A stretch of 64,000 nucleotides of DNA from Natrarchaeobius oligotrophus (GCF_003841465.1 NZ_REFZ01000005.1:186001-250000), one strand, 5' to 3'; shown: positions 34,382 through 43,951, counted from the stretch's first letter. The notes: generated by a model from the sequence alone, not told the origin. A program made the numbers and translations.

Positions 34382-34570
34382 GGACCGACGTACGATCAGG
34401 CCGCCCTTGTGCGTAACGAGATGCGTCGGGAACGGAGAGTCACGAGCCGTCGGCGTCCCAGCGACCGAAGACGACTACCGATCCTCCACTGAGGACGAGA
34501 GACGACGGACGTCGGTTCACCGATCGCAGCTGAACGACGCGTCGCTCGAGTGGCCGCGTTCGTTCCGGCG

Positions 34571-34849
34571 TCAGTACGGGTCCTCGAACGGAATGCCGGC
34601 GTCGGCGAGCGCCGAGACAGCGGACCCGACGTCCGTACCGAGAACGTGCGGGACGATCAGCACGACCAGCACCGCGGCGACGACGGCGACCGTCCCGAAC
34701 GGCTCGAGCGCGGAGTCGATCGCGACGGCCACGGAGGGTCCGAGAGCGACGGCGACGGCCACGGAGGGTCTGAGAGTAACAGAGACGACCGCGGTCGTGA
34801 TCGAGATCTTCCGTCGACCGGAGCCGAAATAGGGAGTCGTATCGCTCAC
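34571..34849 (-). CDS. Small membrane protein with internal duplication
   Basis: A 92-residue frame starting at GTG 34849. The N-terminal half contains two near-copies of LxPSVAVAxA ('LRPSVAVAVA' and 'LGPSVAVAID') encoded by a DNA repeat, then one clear membrane helix (GTVAVVAAVLVVLIVPHVL) and a short tail ending PFEDPY. No family is recognised. The helix and codon use support it as a gene; the repeat unit suggests recent internal duplication. Confidence 0.5.
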   Translation of the reverse strand: MSDTTPYFGSGRRKISITTAVVSVTLRPSVAVAVALGPSVAVAIDSALEPFGTVAVVAAVLVVLIVPHVLGTDVGSAVSALADAGIPFEDPY

Positions 34850-34902
34850 AGCACCGCGTGAAAATACGTCGTTTTCGACGGTCGTATCCGATTCTCGCGA
34901 AC

Positions 34903-35397
34903 TCACTCGAGGCGGATCGTCGTCGAATCGCTCGGCCGGTACCGGCGTTCGTGGGTGGCGACGAACGCTCGGATCTCGTACTCGCCGGGAACGGGGACGA
35001 CCGACTCGCGTCGATCGCGGGTGCGCTCGAACCGGCCGGACCAGGTGAACCGGACCCGTTTTCGCTCCCCCTGGCGGAACGTAAACGACGACGGCCGGTC
35101 CCTGACGTACAGTCGTTCGTCGCTGGCCTCGAGGTCGCCGTCGACGCTCCACCCCCAGCGGCGCTGTCGGGGCGTCGGCACCTCGACGGGCACCGGGAGC
35201 CGGTTTTTGAAGTCGACGGTGATCTCGACCGGTTCGTCGAGCGCGTAGACGTCGCGGTCGGTCTCGACGGAGACGGCGATCGCCCGGCGCGCGAGCGGGA
35301 CCGGCACGAGCGCGGAGAGGAATCTGGCGATCGCCGATCGCGACTCGTCGTCCTCGATCCGACTCGCATCGGATCTGCGCGGGCGTGGACCGACCAT
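34903..35397 (-). CDS. DUF7974-like / BsuPI-like beta-sandwich protein
   Basis: A 164-residue protein. The N-terminus 'ARFLSALVPVPLARRAIAVSVETDRDVYALDEPVEITVDFKNRLPVPVEV' is followed by beta strands such as 'RKRVRFTWSGRFERTR' and 'PGEYEIRAFVATHERRYRPSD'. The order resembles the intracellular-proteinase-inhibitor (BsuPI) fold, in which a beta sandwich binds partners; I recall a haloarchaeal family DUF7974. The ATG at 35397 gives the best start. Function unknown. Confidence 0.65.
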   Translation of the reverse strand: MVGPRPRRSDASRIEDDESRSAIARFLSALVPVPLARRAIAVSVETDRDVYALDEPVEITVDFKNRLPVPVEVPTPRQRRWGWSVDGDLEASDERLYVRDRPSSFTFRQGERKRVRFTWSGRFERTRDRRESVVPVPGEYEIRAFVATHERRYRPSDSTTIRLE

Positions 35398-35509
35398 GGC
35401 CGAAAAACGGGAGTCGTCGGTACTAAACGTGTGGTTCGGTCGACGACGGTTCGGTTCGACCGTCGTCGAAACCGCGAAGATCCCCAATCACCCCCGGTTC
35501 AATCGTCGG

Positions 35510-35677
35510 TTATCGCCATGCCGTAAGCGTCGGCGCGGCTTCGGCCTGCATCGAGAGCCACGCGCCGTCCGCCGAGATGTCCGCGATGACGTACTCGTCG
35601 CTGTTGCTCGAATCGCTCGAATCGATCGAGCCGACGATCGTGTCGTTCTCCGTCATGGCGTGGGGGTTCGTCGCCAT
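35510..35677 (-). CDS. Small DUF7556-like protein
   Basis: A 55-residue protein reading MATNPHAMTENDTIVGSIDS... and ...YVIADISADGAWLSMQAEAAPTLTAWR. The 'YVIADISADGAWLSM' stretch is highly conserved in haloarchaea as I recall (DUF7556). The ATG at 35677 lies about 22 bases after TTTATATG on the minus strand, consistent with a leaderless transcript; a second ATG at 35656 is an alternative. Divergent from the CBS-domain gene. Confidence 0.8.
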   Translation of the reverse strand: MATNPHAMTENDTIVGSIDSSDSSNSDEYVIADISADGAWLSMQAEAAPTLTAWR

Positions 35678-35778
35678 GTATGTGAGTGACAACCACTCGC
35701 ATATAAACTCGTCGAATCTGACTGTCCGGCCAACGAACCGGTCACGGCGACGACCGATCGCGGGCGCACGAAACACTG

Positions 35779-35787
35779 GGTTTATAC
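35779..35787 (+). promoter_or_regulatory. TATA box of the CBS-domain/glyS operon
   Basis: GGTTTATAC ends about 24 bases before the ATG of the CBS-domain gene, which fits a leaderless transcript. Confidence 0.6.
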
Positions 35788-35811
35788 ACATTTTCGCCGT
35801 ACCGAGTGGAC

Positions 35812-36663
35812 ATGAACGTAGCCGACGCGATGACGCCCCGGGACGACGTGGTGACCGCCGAACTACCGGGCACTCGCGCCGACGTCCTCGAGTACCTGCA
35901 AGAGCGGTCGTTCTCGTCCGTTCCGGTCGTCAACCCGACGGACGACGGTCCGGAGTACCGCGGTCTGATCTCCCGGGACGTCCTGATCGAACAGCCGGAC
36001 GAAGACCAGCTCGTCATGCTGATGGACGAGGTGCCGACGACCACGAGCGAAACTTCGCTCGAAGCGGCCGCGCGGACGATGGTCGAGGAGAACGCGCGTC
36101 GACTTCCGGTCGTCGACGGGGAGTTCGAGGGAATCGTCACCGTCACCGACGTCGTCCACGCGATCGCGACGGGCGACCAGGAGACCGACGACGCGGTCGA
36201 ATCCTACGCGAGCGCCGACGTGAACACTACCTACGAGGAGACGCCGCTGACGGTCGCCGAGCGCGAACTCTACTACGCGAACGTGCCGTACACCGTCGCG
36301 CTGGACGACGAGGGCCGGATGAGTGGCGTCCTGACGGAGGTCGACATCATCGACGTCGCCCGGATCGTCGAGGGCGAAGAGGAGACGGGGAACAACTTTC
36401 CGGACCAGGACTCCCAGTGGTCCTGGGAGGGAATCAAGGGCGTCGGGAGTCGCTACCTCCCGACGCGGGACATCGAGATTCCGAACGGGCCGGTCAGCGA
36501 GTTCATGTCCGACGAGGTGGTGACCGCCTCCGTCGAGACCACGCTGCAGGAGGCGGCCCAGCGGATGATCAGCAACGACATCGAACAGCTCCCGATGGTG
36601 ACGGGCGAACAGCTCGTCGGCATCGTCTGCGACGTCGACCTGCTCGAGGCACTGTATGAGTGA
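35812..36663 (+). CDS. Four-CBS-domain protein
   Basis: A 283-residue protein made of two CBS pairs. Recurrent pieces include 'MTPRDDVVTAELPGTRADVLEYLQERSFSSVPVV', 'TTTSETSLEAAARTMVEENARRLPVVDGEFEGIVTVTDVVHAI', 'VDIIDVARIV' and 'FMSDEVVTASVETTLQEAAQRMISNDIEQLPMV'. CBS pairs bind adenosine nucleotides and sense energy state. The stop overlaps the glyS start by eight bases (ATGAGTGA), so its translation is coupled to that of glycyl-tRNA synthetase. Leaderless start at 35812. Confidence 0.88.
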   Translation: MNVADAMTPRDDVVTAELPGTRADVLEYLQERSFSSVPVVNPTDDGPEYRGLISRDVLIEQPDEDQLVMLMDEVPTTTSETSLEAAARTMVEENARRLPVVDGEFEGIVTVTDVVHAIATGDQETDDAVESYASADVNTTYEETPLTVAERELYYANVPYTVALDDEGRMSGVLTEVDIIDVARIVEGEEETGNNFPDQDSQWSWEGIKGVGSRYLPTRDIEIPNGPVSEFMSDEVVTASVETTLQEAAQRMISNDIEQLPMVTGEQLVGIVCDVDLLEALYE

Positions 36664-38434
36664 GACAGCGAACGCGACCGAGACGGAGGGCGAGCCCACG
36701 AGCGAGAAGCTCGTCGAACTGGCCAAACGTCGGGGCTACTTCTTTCAGTCCTCCGGCTCGTACGGCGGGGTCGGGGGCTTCTACACCTTCGGTCCGCAGG
36801 GCGCGGCGCTGAAGGGGAACGTCGAGGACGCCTGGCGCGACCGGTTCGCCGTCGCGGAGGGGAACATGGAGATCGACGCGCCGACGATCATGCCCGAACC
36901 CGTCTTCGAGGCGTCGGGCCACCTCGAGGGGTTCGACGACATGCTCGTCGAGTGTCCAGACTGTGGCGAGAGCCACCGCGCGGATCACGTCGTCGAGGAC
37001 GACACCGAGTACGAGGACGCGGAAAGCCTCCCGATCCCCGAAGTCGAGGAGGTCATCGCCGAGTACGAACTCGTCTGTCCCTCCTGTGGCGCCGGCCTCG
37101 CCGGCCAGGCCGTCGAGGCGTTCAACCTCATGTTCGCGACGAACATCGGCCCCGGCGACTCCCAGCCGGGCTACCTGCGTCCGGAGACGGCACAGGGTAT
37201 CTTCGTCGAGTTCCCCCGCCTGAAAGAGTACGCCCGCAACCAGCTTCCGTTCGGCGTCACCCAGATCGGCCGCGCCTACCGCAACGAGATCAGCCCGCGC
37301 CGATCCATTATTCGGACTCGCGAGTTCACCCAGGCCGAACTCGAGTACTTCGTCGACCCCGAAACGGACGAACCGGACCTCGAGCGCGTCGAAAACGTCG
37401 AGGTGGCGCTCTATCCGGCCAGCGAACAGCAGACAGACGACGGCGAGGTGATCGAGACGACCGTCGGCGCGGCCGTCGAGGAAGGCGTCATCGGCGATCC
37501 GTGGGTCGCGTACTTCCTCGGCGTCGCCAAACCGTGGTACGAGTCGGTCGGCGTCGACATGGATCGGTTCCGGTTTCGCCAGCACCTCTCAGGCGAGCGT
37601 GCCCACTACGCGGCCGACTGCTGGGACGCCGAAAGCGAAATAGACGGGAACTGGATCGAACTGGCCGGCTTCGCCTACCGGAGCGACTACGACCTCTCGA
37701 AACACGCCGAGCACTCCGGCGACCGCTTTACCGTCTTCAGACAGTACGACGAGCCCAAAACCGTCGAGCGAGCGACCGTCGATCCCGACATGAGCTACCT
37801 CGGACCCGAGTTCGGCGGCGACGCACAGACCGTCGTCTCCGAGCTCGAGGCGCTCGCCGGACGGGACCGCGCCGCGTTCGAGGGAGACGCCGTCGAGATC
37901 GACCTCGAGGGCGAAACGCGCGAAATCCCGGTCGAGAAGACCGGCTTCGCGGTCGAAGAGGAGACGATCGCCGGCGAACACGTCACGCCCCACGTCGTCG
38001 AACCCTCCTTCGGCGTCGACCGGCTCGTCTACACCGTGCTCCACCACGCCTACCGCGAGGACGAGGTCGACGGCGAGGAGCGAACGTACCTCGAGCTCCC
38101 GCCCGAGGTCGCACCGACCTTCGTCGGCGTCTTCCCACTGCAAAACGACGCCGACCTCGAGGCACAGGCCGACGAGATCGTCGACGATCTTCGAGAAGCG
38201 GGACTCTCCGTGAGCTACGACGACTCGGGCAACATCGGCCGACGATACCGCCGTCAGGACGAGGTCGGCACGCCGTTTTGCGTGACCGTAGACTACGAGA
38301 CGATCGAAGAAGACCAGACGACCGTCACAGTCCGTGAACGCGATACCACCGCCCAGAAGCGCCTGTCCGTCGACGAACTCGCGGAGACGCTCACGGCGAT
38401 TCGGGAAGGCGATCTCGCGTTCGACGAGCTGTAA
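36656..38434 (+). CDS. glyS: Glycyl-tRNA synthetase
   Basis: A 592-residue class II aminoacyl-tRNA synthetase of the archaeal/eukaryotic alpha2 type, charging tRNA-Gly. It has 'KRRGYFFQSSGSYGGVGGFYTFGPQGAALK', a zinc insertion ('CPDCGESHRADH...CPSCGAGLAG'), 'RPETAQGIFVEF', 'RTREFTQAELEYFVDP', 'PSFGVDRLVYTVLHHAY' and a C-terminal anticodon-binding domain. It overlaps the upstream CBS gene by eight bases. Confidence 0.95.
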   Translation: MSETANATETEGEPTSEKLVELAKRRGYFFQSSGSYGGVGGFYTFGPQGAALKGNVEDAWRDRFAVAEGNMEIDAPTIMPEPVFEASGHLEGFDDMLVECPDCGESHRADHVVEDDTEYEDAESLPIPEVEEVIAEYELVCPSCGAGLAGQAVEAFNLMFATNIGPGDSQPGYLRPETAQGIFVEFPRLKEYARNQLPFGVTQIGRAYRNEISPRRSIIRTREFTQAELEYFVDPETDEPDLERVENVEVALYPASEQQTDDGEVIETTVGAAVEEGVIGDPWVAYFLGVAKPWYESVGVDMDRFRFRQHLSGERAHYAADCWDAESEIDGNWIELAGFAYRSDYDLSKHAEHSGDRFTVFRQYDEPKTVERATVDPDMSYLGPEFGGDAQTVVSELEALAGRDRAAFEGDAVEIDLEGETREIPVEKTGFAVEEETIAGEHVTPHVVEPSFGVDRLVYTVLHHAYREDEVDGEERTYLELPPEVAPTFVGVFPLQNDADLEAQADEIVDDLREAGLSVSYDDSGNIGRRYRRQDEVGTPFCVTVDYETIEEDQTTVTVRERDTTAQKRLSVDELAETLTAIREGDLAFDEL

Positions 38435-38598
38435 TCGCGGTCGAAAGGGACACGTTCCCCAGACGTGTGGGTAACTGAGGGAGCCGGTTCGGAACGTACT
38501 GTCGGCTCGGGAGCGAAAATCGACCCGAGCACGGCGACGTACCCCGCGGAGTGACGGAACCGACGGACTGAAGGTCCCCTCATCCGAGGCTTGTGGTG

Positions 38599-39189
38599 AT
38601 GGCCGACGAACTCAAGCGGCGACTCGTCCACGCGAGCGGCTCCGGACTCGTCGCGCTCTATCTTCTGGCTGACTATCTCGCGATCGGTCTCACCTGGCAG
38701 TACTTTCGGTACCTGATGATCGTCCTCTCGGTCGGCGTGATCGTCCTCGAGATCCTGCGATTGCGCGTCGGCCTCGAGTGGTGGCTCTACGAGAAGCTGA
38801 CGCGGGAGTACGAGCAGGATCAGTTCGCCGGCTACGGCTACTACATGCTGAGCATGACGGCGGTGGTGCTCGTCTTCCGGCCCGAGATCGCCCTGCCGGC
38901 GATGTTGATGCTCGCACTCGGCGATCCGATCAGCGGCGCCGTCTCGGACGACTCACTGAAACGGGTCAAGGGACCGAAAGTGCTCGTCACGATGTTCGTC
39001 GTCTCCGCGGCGCTCGCGGCCCCGTTTCTGTCGCACGCGCCGCTTGCGATCCTCGCCGCGGCGCTCGGCGCGACGGTCGCCGACGGCGTGACGATCCGGA
39101 TTCGGGAGTTCGTCGTCGACGACAACCTGACGATCCCCATCTACGCGGCCGTCCTGGCCTGGCTCGTTCTCGAGTTCGTGCCGATCTGA
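38599..39189 (+). CDS. Dolichol kinase-like membrane protein
   Basis: A 196-residue protein with about six membrane helices: 'LKRRLVHASGSGLVALYLLADY', 'YLMIVLSVGVIVLEILRL' and others, with the cytidylyltransferase/dolichol-kinase signature 'LALGDPISGAVSDDSLKRVKGPKVLV' (GDPxxxxxG and KxxKGxxxG). The likely reaction is CTP-dependent phosphorylation of dolichol for glycolipid carrier recycling. The ATG at 38599 is preferred over the GTG at 38593. Confidence 0.82.
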   Translation: MADELKRRLVHASGSGLVALYLLADYLAIGLTWQYFRYLMIVLSVGVIVLEILRLRVGLEWWLYEKLTREYEQDQFAGYGYYMLSMTAVVLVFRPEIALPAMLMLALGDPISGAVSDDSLKRVKGPKVLVTMFVVSAALAAPFLSHAPLAILAAALGATVADGVTIRIREFVVDDNLTIPIYAAVLAWLVLEFVPI

Positions 39190-39321
39190 TGCGAGTTGGG
39201 TTCGCGCCGATCAGAGTGGACCCCGGAAGGAGCATCGTTCACAGACGGGCTGTCGTCCGTCGGCTCCGGTGGGATCGCCGGACGGTCGCGGTCCACCGGT
39301 ACGTCGATACGTCAGACCGTC

Positions 39322-39822
39322 TCACGCGTTGAGCCGCCAGAGTTCGGCGTTGAGCACCGCGGCGAACGTCACCCACGCGAGGTAGGGGACGAGCAATCCG
39401 GCGGCCCGACGGTCGACCCGGTCGAACGCCGCAATCGTCGCGACGACGAGCACCCAGAGGACGAGGATGACGCCCAGCGCGACCAGCGGTGCCTCGAGCG
39501 AGAAGAACGCGGGCGTCCAGGCGACGTTAAACGCCATCTGGACGGCGAACAGCCCGATCGCCAGCCGGCGACCGTCCGCGTCGGCGCGCCAGATCAGCCA
39601 GAGGGCGATTCCTAACAGCGTGAACAGCGCGGTCCAGACGACCGGAAACGCGATCTCCGGTGGATAAAACCACGGCTTCTCGAGGGCGCGAAACCACGGC
39701 GTGTCGGGACTCGAGAGGACGCCGGGGACGCTGCCGACGACGTTGACCAGAACGACGAATCCGGCCGCTCGAAGGATCGATCCGCGGTCGGGAACTCGCG
39801 ACGCGTTCGCTCGAGTCGCCAT
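39322..39822 (-). CDS. TspO/MBR family protein
   Basis: A 166-residue protein with five helices. The TspO signature is 'ALEKPWFYPPEIAFPVVWTALFTLLGIALWLIW', followed by 'QMAFNVAWTPAFFSLEAPLVALGVI' and 'LLVPYLAWVTFAAVLNAELWRLNA'. The family binds tetrapyrroles or sterol-like ligands. It converges with the dolichol-kinase-like gene. Confidence 0.9.
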   Translation of the reverse strand: MATRANASRVPDRGSILRAAGFVVLVNVVGSVPGVLSSPDTPWFRALEKPWFYPPEIAFPVVWTALFTLLGIALWLIWRADADGRRLAIGLFAVQMAFNVAWTPAFFSLEAPLVALGVILVLWVLVVATIAAFDRVDRRAAGLLVPYLAWVTFAAVLNAELWRLNA

Positions 39823-40299
39823 ACCGTCCGGACGACGTGAGGGGACTTGGAGTTGTTCCCGTCGGCGATTCGGCGTGACCTCGACGCGATCACGGGGTTC
39901 GCTCGAGTCGCGGTGTTTCGATCGGAATCACGGACGGCTGGCTGCCTGCTCCGTCAGTCGGGCAACCACTCCGTCGGTAGCGACGCCTGCGCGATCAGCG
40001 GCGTCGAAGACCGCCCCGCCAGCGGGAAGCATCGCCGGCGACGGTCCGGACGATCGGTTTTTCGTCGCCGTTCCGGACGTCGTCCGGAAGTCGTCTCGCA
40101 CTACCGTGGCGTACTCGCGAGCTAGACGGCTACCCGACGGGTCGAGTGAGCTATACAGCTACCCGACGGATCGAGCGAGAAGACGTTGCTTTCTTCGGAC
40201 TGTGCGAACTGCTGTGAGTCAGTTCGTGCGAACGCATACCGGTCGCGGTTTCGCCGGAAAACGGGGACGGCAGTCCGTCCGAACGCCGACCGACTCGAG
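39823..40299. other. Gene-free region with a 29-bp tandem repeat
   Basis: 477 bases with no supported gene. Two tandem 29-base units (40119-40147 and 40148-40176, four mismatches) are listed separately. No RNA signal or transposon remnant was recognised. Confidence 0.5.
40119..40176. repeat. 29-bp tandem repeat, two copies
   Basis: Units 40119-40147 and 40148-40176 share the pattern GAGCTAxACxGCTACCCGACGGxTCGAGx and abut each other. Confidence 0.7.
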
Positions 40300-41187
40300 C
40301 TACCGCTCGTCGCCGAGGGGTGGATGCGGGACGTCGTTCGCCCTCGTGAGCGTCTTCGGTCCCCAGATCACGACGAGGAGAGTCGCCAGTAGAATCCACG
40401 ATCCGTAGTAAAAGACGTCCGCAACCTCGATCGTTTCGGCGGTGAAATTAATCCAGCCGTGTAACAGGATGACGACGAGGATGCTGCGCGCCGTGTGATT
40501 GTAGACCCACGTAAACACCGGAGAGAGTGCGACGATTCCGACCGTGAACAGCCAGAATCCTGCCGTCCCGAATCCGATCGAATCGTGCTGAAACGATCCC
40601 TCGATGAAAAACAGTGGAAGGTGCCAGACCGACCAGACTACCCCCAGTATCAGGCTGGCGGTCAACGCGGACCAGTTCAGCTGTAGCCGATCAAGCGCGT
40701 ACCCTCGCCATCCCAGCTCCTCGAGGAGGGGCGGAAGCGTCGCGAAGAAGACGGCAGGGAGGATCGCAAGCGGAGTGGTGGCGAATTCCTGCACGCTGGT
40801 GCCCCACGTCATTCCCGACCTCCCGAACAGCAGACCGGCGACACCGGCCGCGATGGTTACCGTTACCGGGAGCGCAAAAATAACGAGCACCCATCGCAGA
40901 CCGATTCGACGGAATCCCGTGACTCGCGCCCAGAAATCCGCTCTTCCGCGTTCGTCGTAGACGAGGTAGACGAATCCGATGCCAGCAATTCCGGGCCCGG
41001 CAAGACCGGCCAGTAGCAACCCGAGCCCGGCAGCGCTAGTAAACGGAACGTCGAGAACGACGACCGATAGCCAGCACGACCACGTTATTCCGAACGTAAC
41101 GGCGAAGAACAGCCACGGATTTCCCGTGAAAAGAGCGGATTCACCGTTGGACGTCGTCCGACCTATTTTCGCGCTCACACGTTTCAC
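40300..41187 (-). CDS. CPBP-family intramembrane protease (third of three)
   Basis: A 295-residue membrane protein with about eight helices. The CPBP motifs are 'LPPLLEELGWRGYALDRLQ' (EExxxR), 'VVWSVWHLPLFFIEG' (WHxP) and 'ILVVILLHGWINFTAE' (His, Asn). It resembles the protein at 26949 in its WRGxxL and VWHxP motifs, suggesting these two are closer to each other than to the one at 33572. Substrate unknown. Confidence 0.87.
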   Translation of the reverse strand: MKRVSAKIGRTTSNGESALFTGNPWLFFAVTFGITWSCWLSVVVLDVPFTSAAGLGLLLAGLAGPGIAGIGFVYLVYDERGRADFWARVTGFRRIGLRWVLVIFALPVTVTIAAGVAGLLFGRSGMTWGTSVQEFATTPLAILPAVFFATLPPLLEELGWRGYALDRLQLNWSALTASLILGVVWSVWHLPLFFIEGSFQHDSIGFGTAGFWLFTVGIVALSPVFTWVYNHTARSILVVILLHGWINFTAETIEVADVFYYGSWILLATLLVVIWGPKTLTRANDVPHPPLGDER

Positions 41188-41420
41188 GATACGGTACCGT
41201 TGCTCGGCGCCGTATTAAGAACGTCGAGGGTTTGAAATGTGTGTGAACGGCGTTCTCCGATCCTCGGTTGACGGGAGTGAGCCGCTCGACGTCGGAGAAT
41301 CGACGGTTCTCGACGGGAATCCGCGACGAGACGCTATCTCCCTCCCCGGCCGAACGCGCTCGCAGTGGGCAGCGACGGACATGTACAACGTTTTTGTCGC
41401 CGCCGCCCGCGCGTGCAACC

Positions 41421-42125
41421 ATGAAGACGGAGGGCGGCTCCGAGGAGGCGAAGCGTCGGGCCGGCGAGCGCGCGGCTCGAGCGGTCGAGGACGGGACCGT
41501 CGTCGGCCTCGGGACCGGGTCGACGACCGCCTACGCGATTCGAGCGATCGGGCGGGCCGTCGACGAGGGTCTCGAGGTGCGGGGAGTTCCGACCTCGTTT
41601 CAGTCGCGGCAGTTGGCCCTCGAGGTCGGGATTCCGGTGACGGAACTCGACGCGGTCGAGGGGATCGACCTCGCGATCGACGGCGCAGACCAGATCGCAA
41701 ACGGCGACGGAGCCGGCCGGGGAACACTGGTCAAAGGCGGCGGCGGGGCACACGCGCGCGAGAAGCTAGTTGGCGCGACCGCCGACCGGTTCGTCGTCGT
41801 CGCTGACCCCTCCAAGTTCGCGGATCAGCTCGAGCATCCGGTTCCGCTCGAGGTCCTCCCGGACGCACACACCGTCGTCGCAGACGACGTCCGGGAGCTA
41901 TCGGGGGAGCCGACGCTCCGAGACGCCGCCGCGAAGGACGGCCCCGTCGTCACCGACAACGGAAATCTGGTGCTCGACTGTGACTTCGGCCCGATATCGG
42001 ATCCCGAGGAGCTCGCCGCGGATCTCGCGCTGATTCCCGGCGTCGTCGAGCACGGACTGTTCGTCGGACTGGTCGATGCGGTCTACGTCGGAACGGACGA
42101 CGACGTCGAGGTTCGCGAGTACTGA
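41421..42125 (+). CDS. rpiA: Ribose-5-phosphate isomerase A
   Basis: A 234-residue enzyme that interconverts ribose-5-phosphate and ribulose-5-phosphate. It has 'VVGLGTGSTTAYAI' (phosphate loop), 'DLAIDGADQI' (catalytic Asp), 'LVKGGGGAHAREK' (catalytic Glu/Lys region) and 'VVTDNGNLVLDCDFG'. Length and motifs are normal. Monocistronic, with a palindromic repeat just past the stop. Confidence 0.93.
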   Translation: MKTEGGSEEAKRRAGERAARAVEDGTVVGLGTGSTTAYAIRAIGRAVDEGLEVRGVPTSFQSRQLALEVGIPVTELDAVEGIDLAIDGADQIANGDGAGRGTLVKGGGGAHAREKLVGATADRFVVVADPSKFADQLEHPVPLEVLPDAHTVVADDVRELSGEPTLRDAAAKDGPVVTDNGNLVLDCDFGPISDPEELAADLALIPGVVEHGLFVGLVDAVYVGTDDDVEVREY

Positions 42126-42135
42126 TACGGATTGC

Positions 42136-42203
42136 TGTGACGATTTACCGGCGCAACCGCCGCACGGATCGCGGTTGCGCCGGAAATGACTTACAGTAAA
42201 CCG
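42136..42203. repeat. Dispersed palindromic repeat, copy A
   Basis: A 68-base element with a perfect 13-bp stem: CCGGCGCAACCGC (42148-42160) and GCGGTTGCGCCGG (42171-42183), loop of 10 bases. Flanks are TGTGACGATTTA on the left and AAATGACTTACAGTAAACCG on the right. A related copy (B) lies at 47289-47355 and a shorter one (C) at 27906-27960. It sits 11 bases past the rpiA stop. Confidence 0.75.
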
Positions 42204-42297
42204 TATGAAACGGTCCGGTGTGCGTCAGTACCGGTTGGACCGCGACCCGTCTGCGGTCCCCCGGGAAACTGCGACAACAATCCGTCCGGGACGCCGA

Positions 42298-42699
42298 TCA
42301 GATCGGCTCGTCCGCCGGCGCGTCCGCTCGCCCCGCGAGGAGCGCGACGGTCACGTACAGCGCGCCCAGCAGGCTCGTGGCCGGCACGACCCAGGATCGA
42401 AGTTCGAGGTCGTCGGCGTTCTCGTAGGCAGCCTCGAGCGCGGTAGCCACGGTCCGCTGCGGTGCTAGCGCCATGACGAGTCCGACGCCTGCGAGCGGTA
42501 TCCGGAGCCCCCTCGGGTTCGTTCCGCGGACGAGAACGAGGGTGAACGCGATTCCTTCGAGTCGGGCGATGGGAATCGTCCACGGCCGGAGTCGCCCGTC
42601 CGCCGGGTTCGCGAACGCGAGCGGCTCACAGGCCTCGACGATCCGACGAGGGGCGACCGTCTCGAGGACGCAGAATCCGATCAACAGTGTGCGCAGCAT
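42298..42699 (-). CDS. Small membrane protein, function unknown
   Basis: A 133-residue protein with about three membrane segments (LRTLLIGFCVLETVAPRRIV, GLVMALAPQRTV, VVPATSLLGALYVTVALLAG) and duplicated 'AFANPADGRLRPWTIPIARLEG' and 'AYENADDLELRSWVVPATSLLG' segments that suggest an internal repeat of an amphipathic unit. It resembles conserved haloarchaeal hypothetical membrane proteins. Divergent from the IPP isomerase gene. Confidence 0.7.
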   Translation of the reverse strand: MLRTLLIGFCVLETVAPRRIVEACEPLAFANPADGRLRPWTIPIARLEGIAFTLVLVRGTNPRGLRIPLAGVGLVMALAPQRTVATALEAAYENADDLELRSWVVPATSLLGALYVTVALLAGRADAPADEPI

Positions 42700-42835
42700 G
42701 TCGTTTCGTCTTCGATAGCTGACGAGAAAAGCGTTCGAGTCGAGACGCGCTCGAGGGCACGATCGGTCCGAACGCGGCGAAGCGGAACGGACCGCTTTTG
42801 ACTCCCCTCGCGAGAGTGTCAGTAGAGACGATCCG

Positions 42836-43897
42836 ATGCCCGAAACATCCGACAGGAAAGACGATCACATTCGAATCATCGAAGAGGAGGACGTCGAAAC
42901 GGGAGGAACCGGATTCGGCGACGTCGAACTCGTCCACGAAGCGCTACCCGAGATCCACCGCGACGAAATCGATACGTCGACGAGCCTGATGGGCCACGAG
43001 CTTGCTCTTCCGATCGTCATCGAGAGCATGACCGGCGGCCACCCGAACACGACGAAGATCAACCGTGCACTCGCCGAGGCCGCCCAGCGGACGAACGTCG
43101 CGATGGGCGTCGGGAGCCAGCGCGCCGGTCTCGAGATCGACGATCCGGCGCTGCTCGAGTCGTACACAGTCGTTCGCGACGTCGCCCCGGACGCGTTCCT
43201 GTACGGAAACGTCGGCGCAGCCCAGCTACTCGAGTACGACGTCGCAGACGTCGAACAGGCCGTCGAGATGATCGACGCGGACGCGATGGCGATCCACCTC
43301 AACTTCCTGCAGGAGGCGGTTCAGCCCGAAGGCGACGTCGACGCCCGGGGTTGTCTCGCGGAGATCGAACGCGTCGCGAGCGAACTGTCGGTTCCGGTAG
43401 TCGTCAAAGAGACCGGAAACGGAATCTCGCGTGAGACCGCGGTCCGACTGCGCGACGCCGGCGTCGATGCGATCGACGTGGCCGGAAAGGGCGGTACGAC
43501 GTGGTCGGGGATCGAATCCTACCGGGCAGCCGCAGTAGGCGCGACGCGTCAGGAAGGGGTCGGCCGGCTGTACCGGGCCTGGGGCGTTCCGACGGCAGTG
43601 AGCACGCTCGAGGCGACCGACGTTCACGACTGCGTCGTCGCCAGCGGTGGCGTCCGATCCGGACTCGACGTGGCGAAGGCGGTCGCCCTCGGTGCGCAGG
43701 CCGGCGGCCTCGCGAAGCCGTTTCTCGGGCCCGCCGGCCAGGGAACCGACGCGGTCGTGGATCTGATCGAGACGCTCGCACTCGAGTTGCGGACCGCGAT
43801 GTTCGTCACCGGATCGGCGTCGGTCGACGAACTTCGATCGACGGAGTACGTGGTGCTCGGGAGGACGAAGGAATATCTGAACCAGCGAACGCGCTGA
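42836..43897 (+). CDS. fni: Isopentenyl-diphosphate delta-isomerase, type 2
   Basis: A 353-residue FMN/NADPH-dependent isomerase that converts isopentenyl diphosphate to dimethylallyl diphosphate in isoprenoid lipid synthesis. It has '[11 protein letters not shown]', '[11 protein letters not shown]', '[11 protein letters not shown]', '[15 protein letters not shown]', '[14 protein letters not shown]', '[11 protein letters not shown]' and '[21 protein letters not shown]'. These are standard type 2 motifs. The ATG at 42836 is well placed. Confidence 0.95.
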   Translation: MPETSDRKDDHIRIIEEEDVETGGTGFGDVELVHEALPEIHRDEIDTSTSLMGHELALPIVIESMTGGHPNTTKINRALAEAAQRTNVAMGVGSQRAGLEIDDPALLESYTVVRDVAPDAFLYGNVGAAQLLEYDVADVEQAVEMIDADAMAIHLNFLQEAVQPEGDVDARGCLAEIERVASELSVPVVVKETGNGISRETAVRLRDAGVDAIDVAGKGGTTWSGIESYRAAAVGATRQEGVGRLYRAWGVPTAVSTLEATDVHDCVVASGGVRSGLDVAKAVALGAQAGGLAKPFLGPAGQGTDAVVDLIETLALELRTAMFVTGSASVDELRSTEYVVLGRTKEYLNQRTR

Positions 43898-43951
43898 CCG
43901 CTTTCGGGCGTCTTGCCGGTGGTTCTACGCGCCCGACCGCACGCTGGAGCC

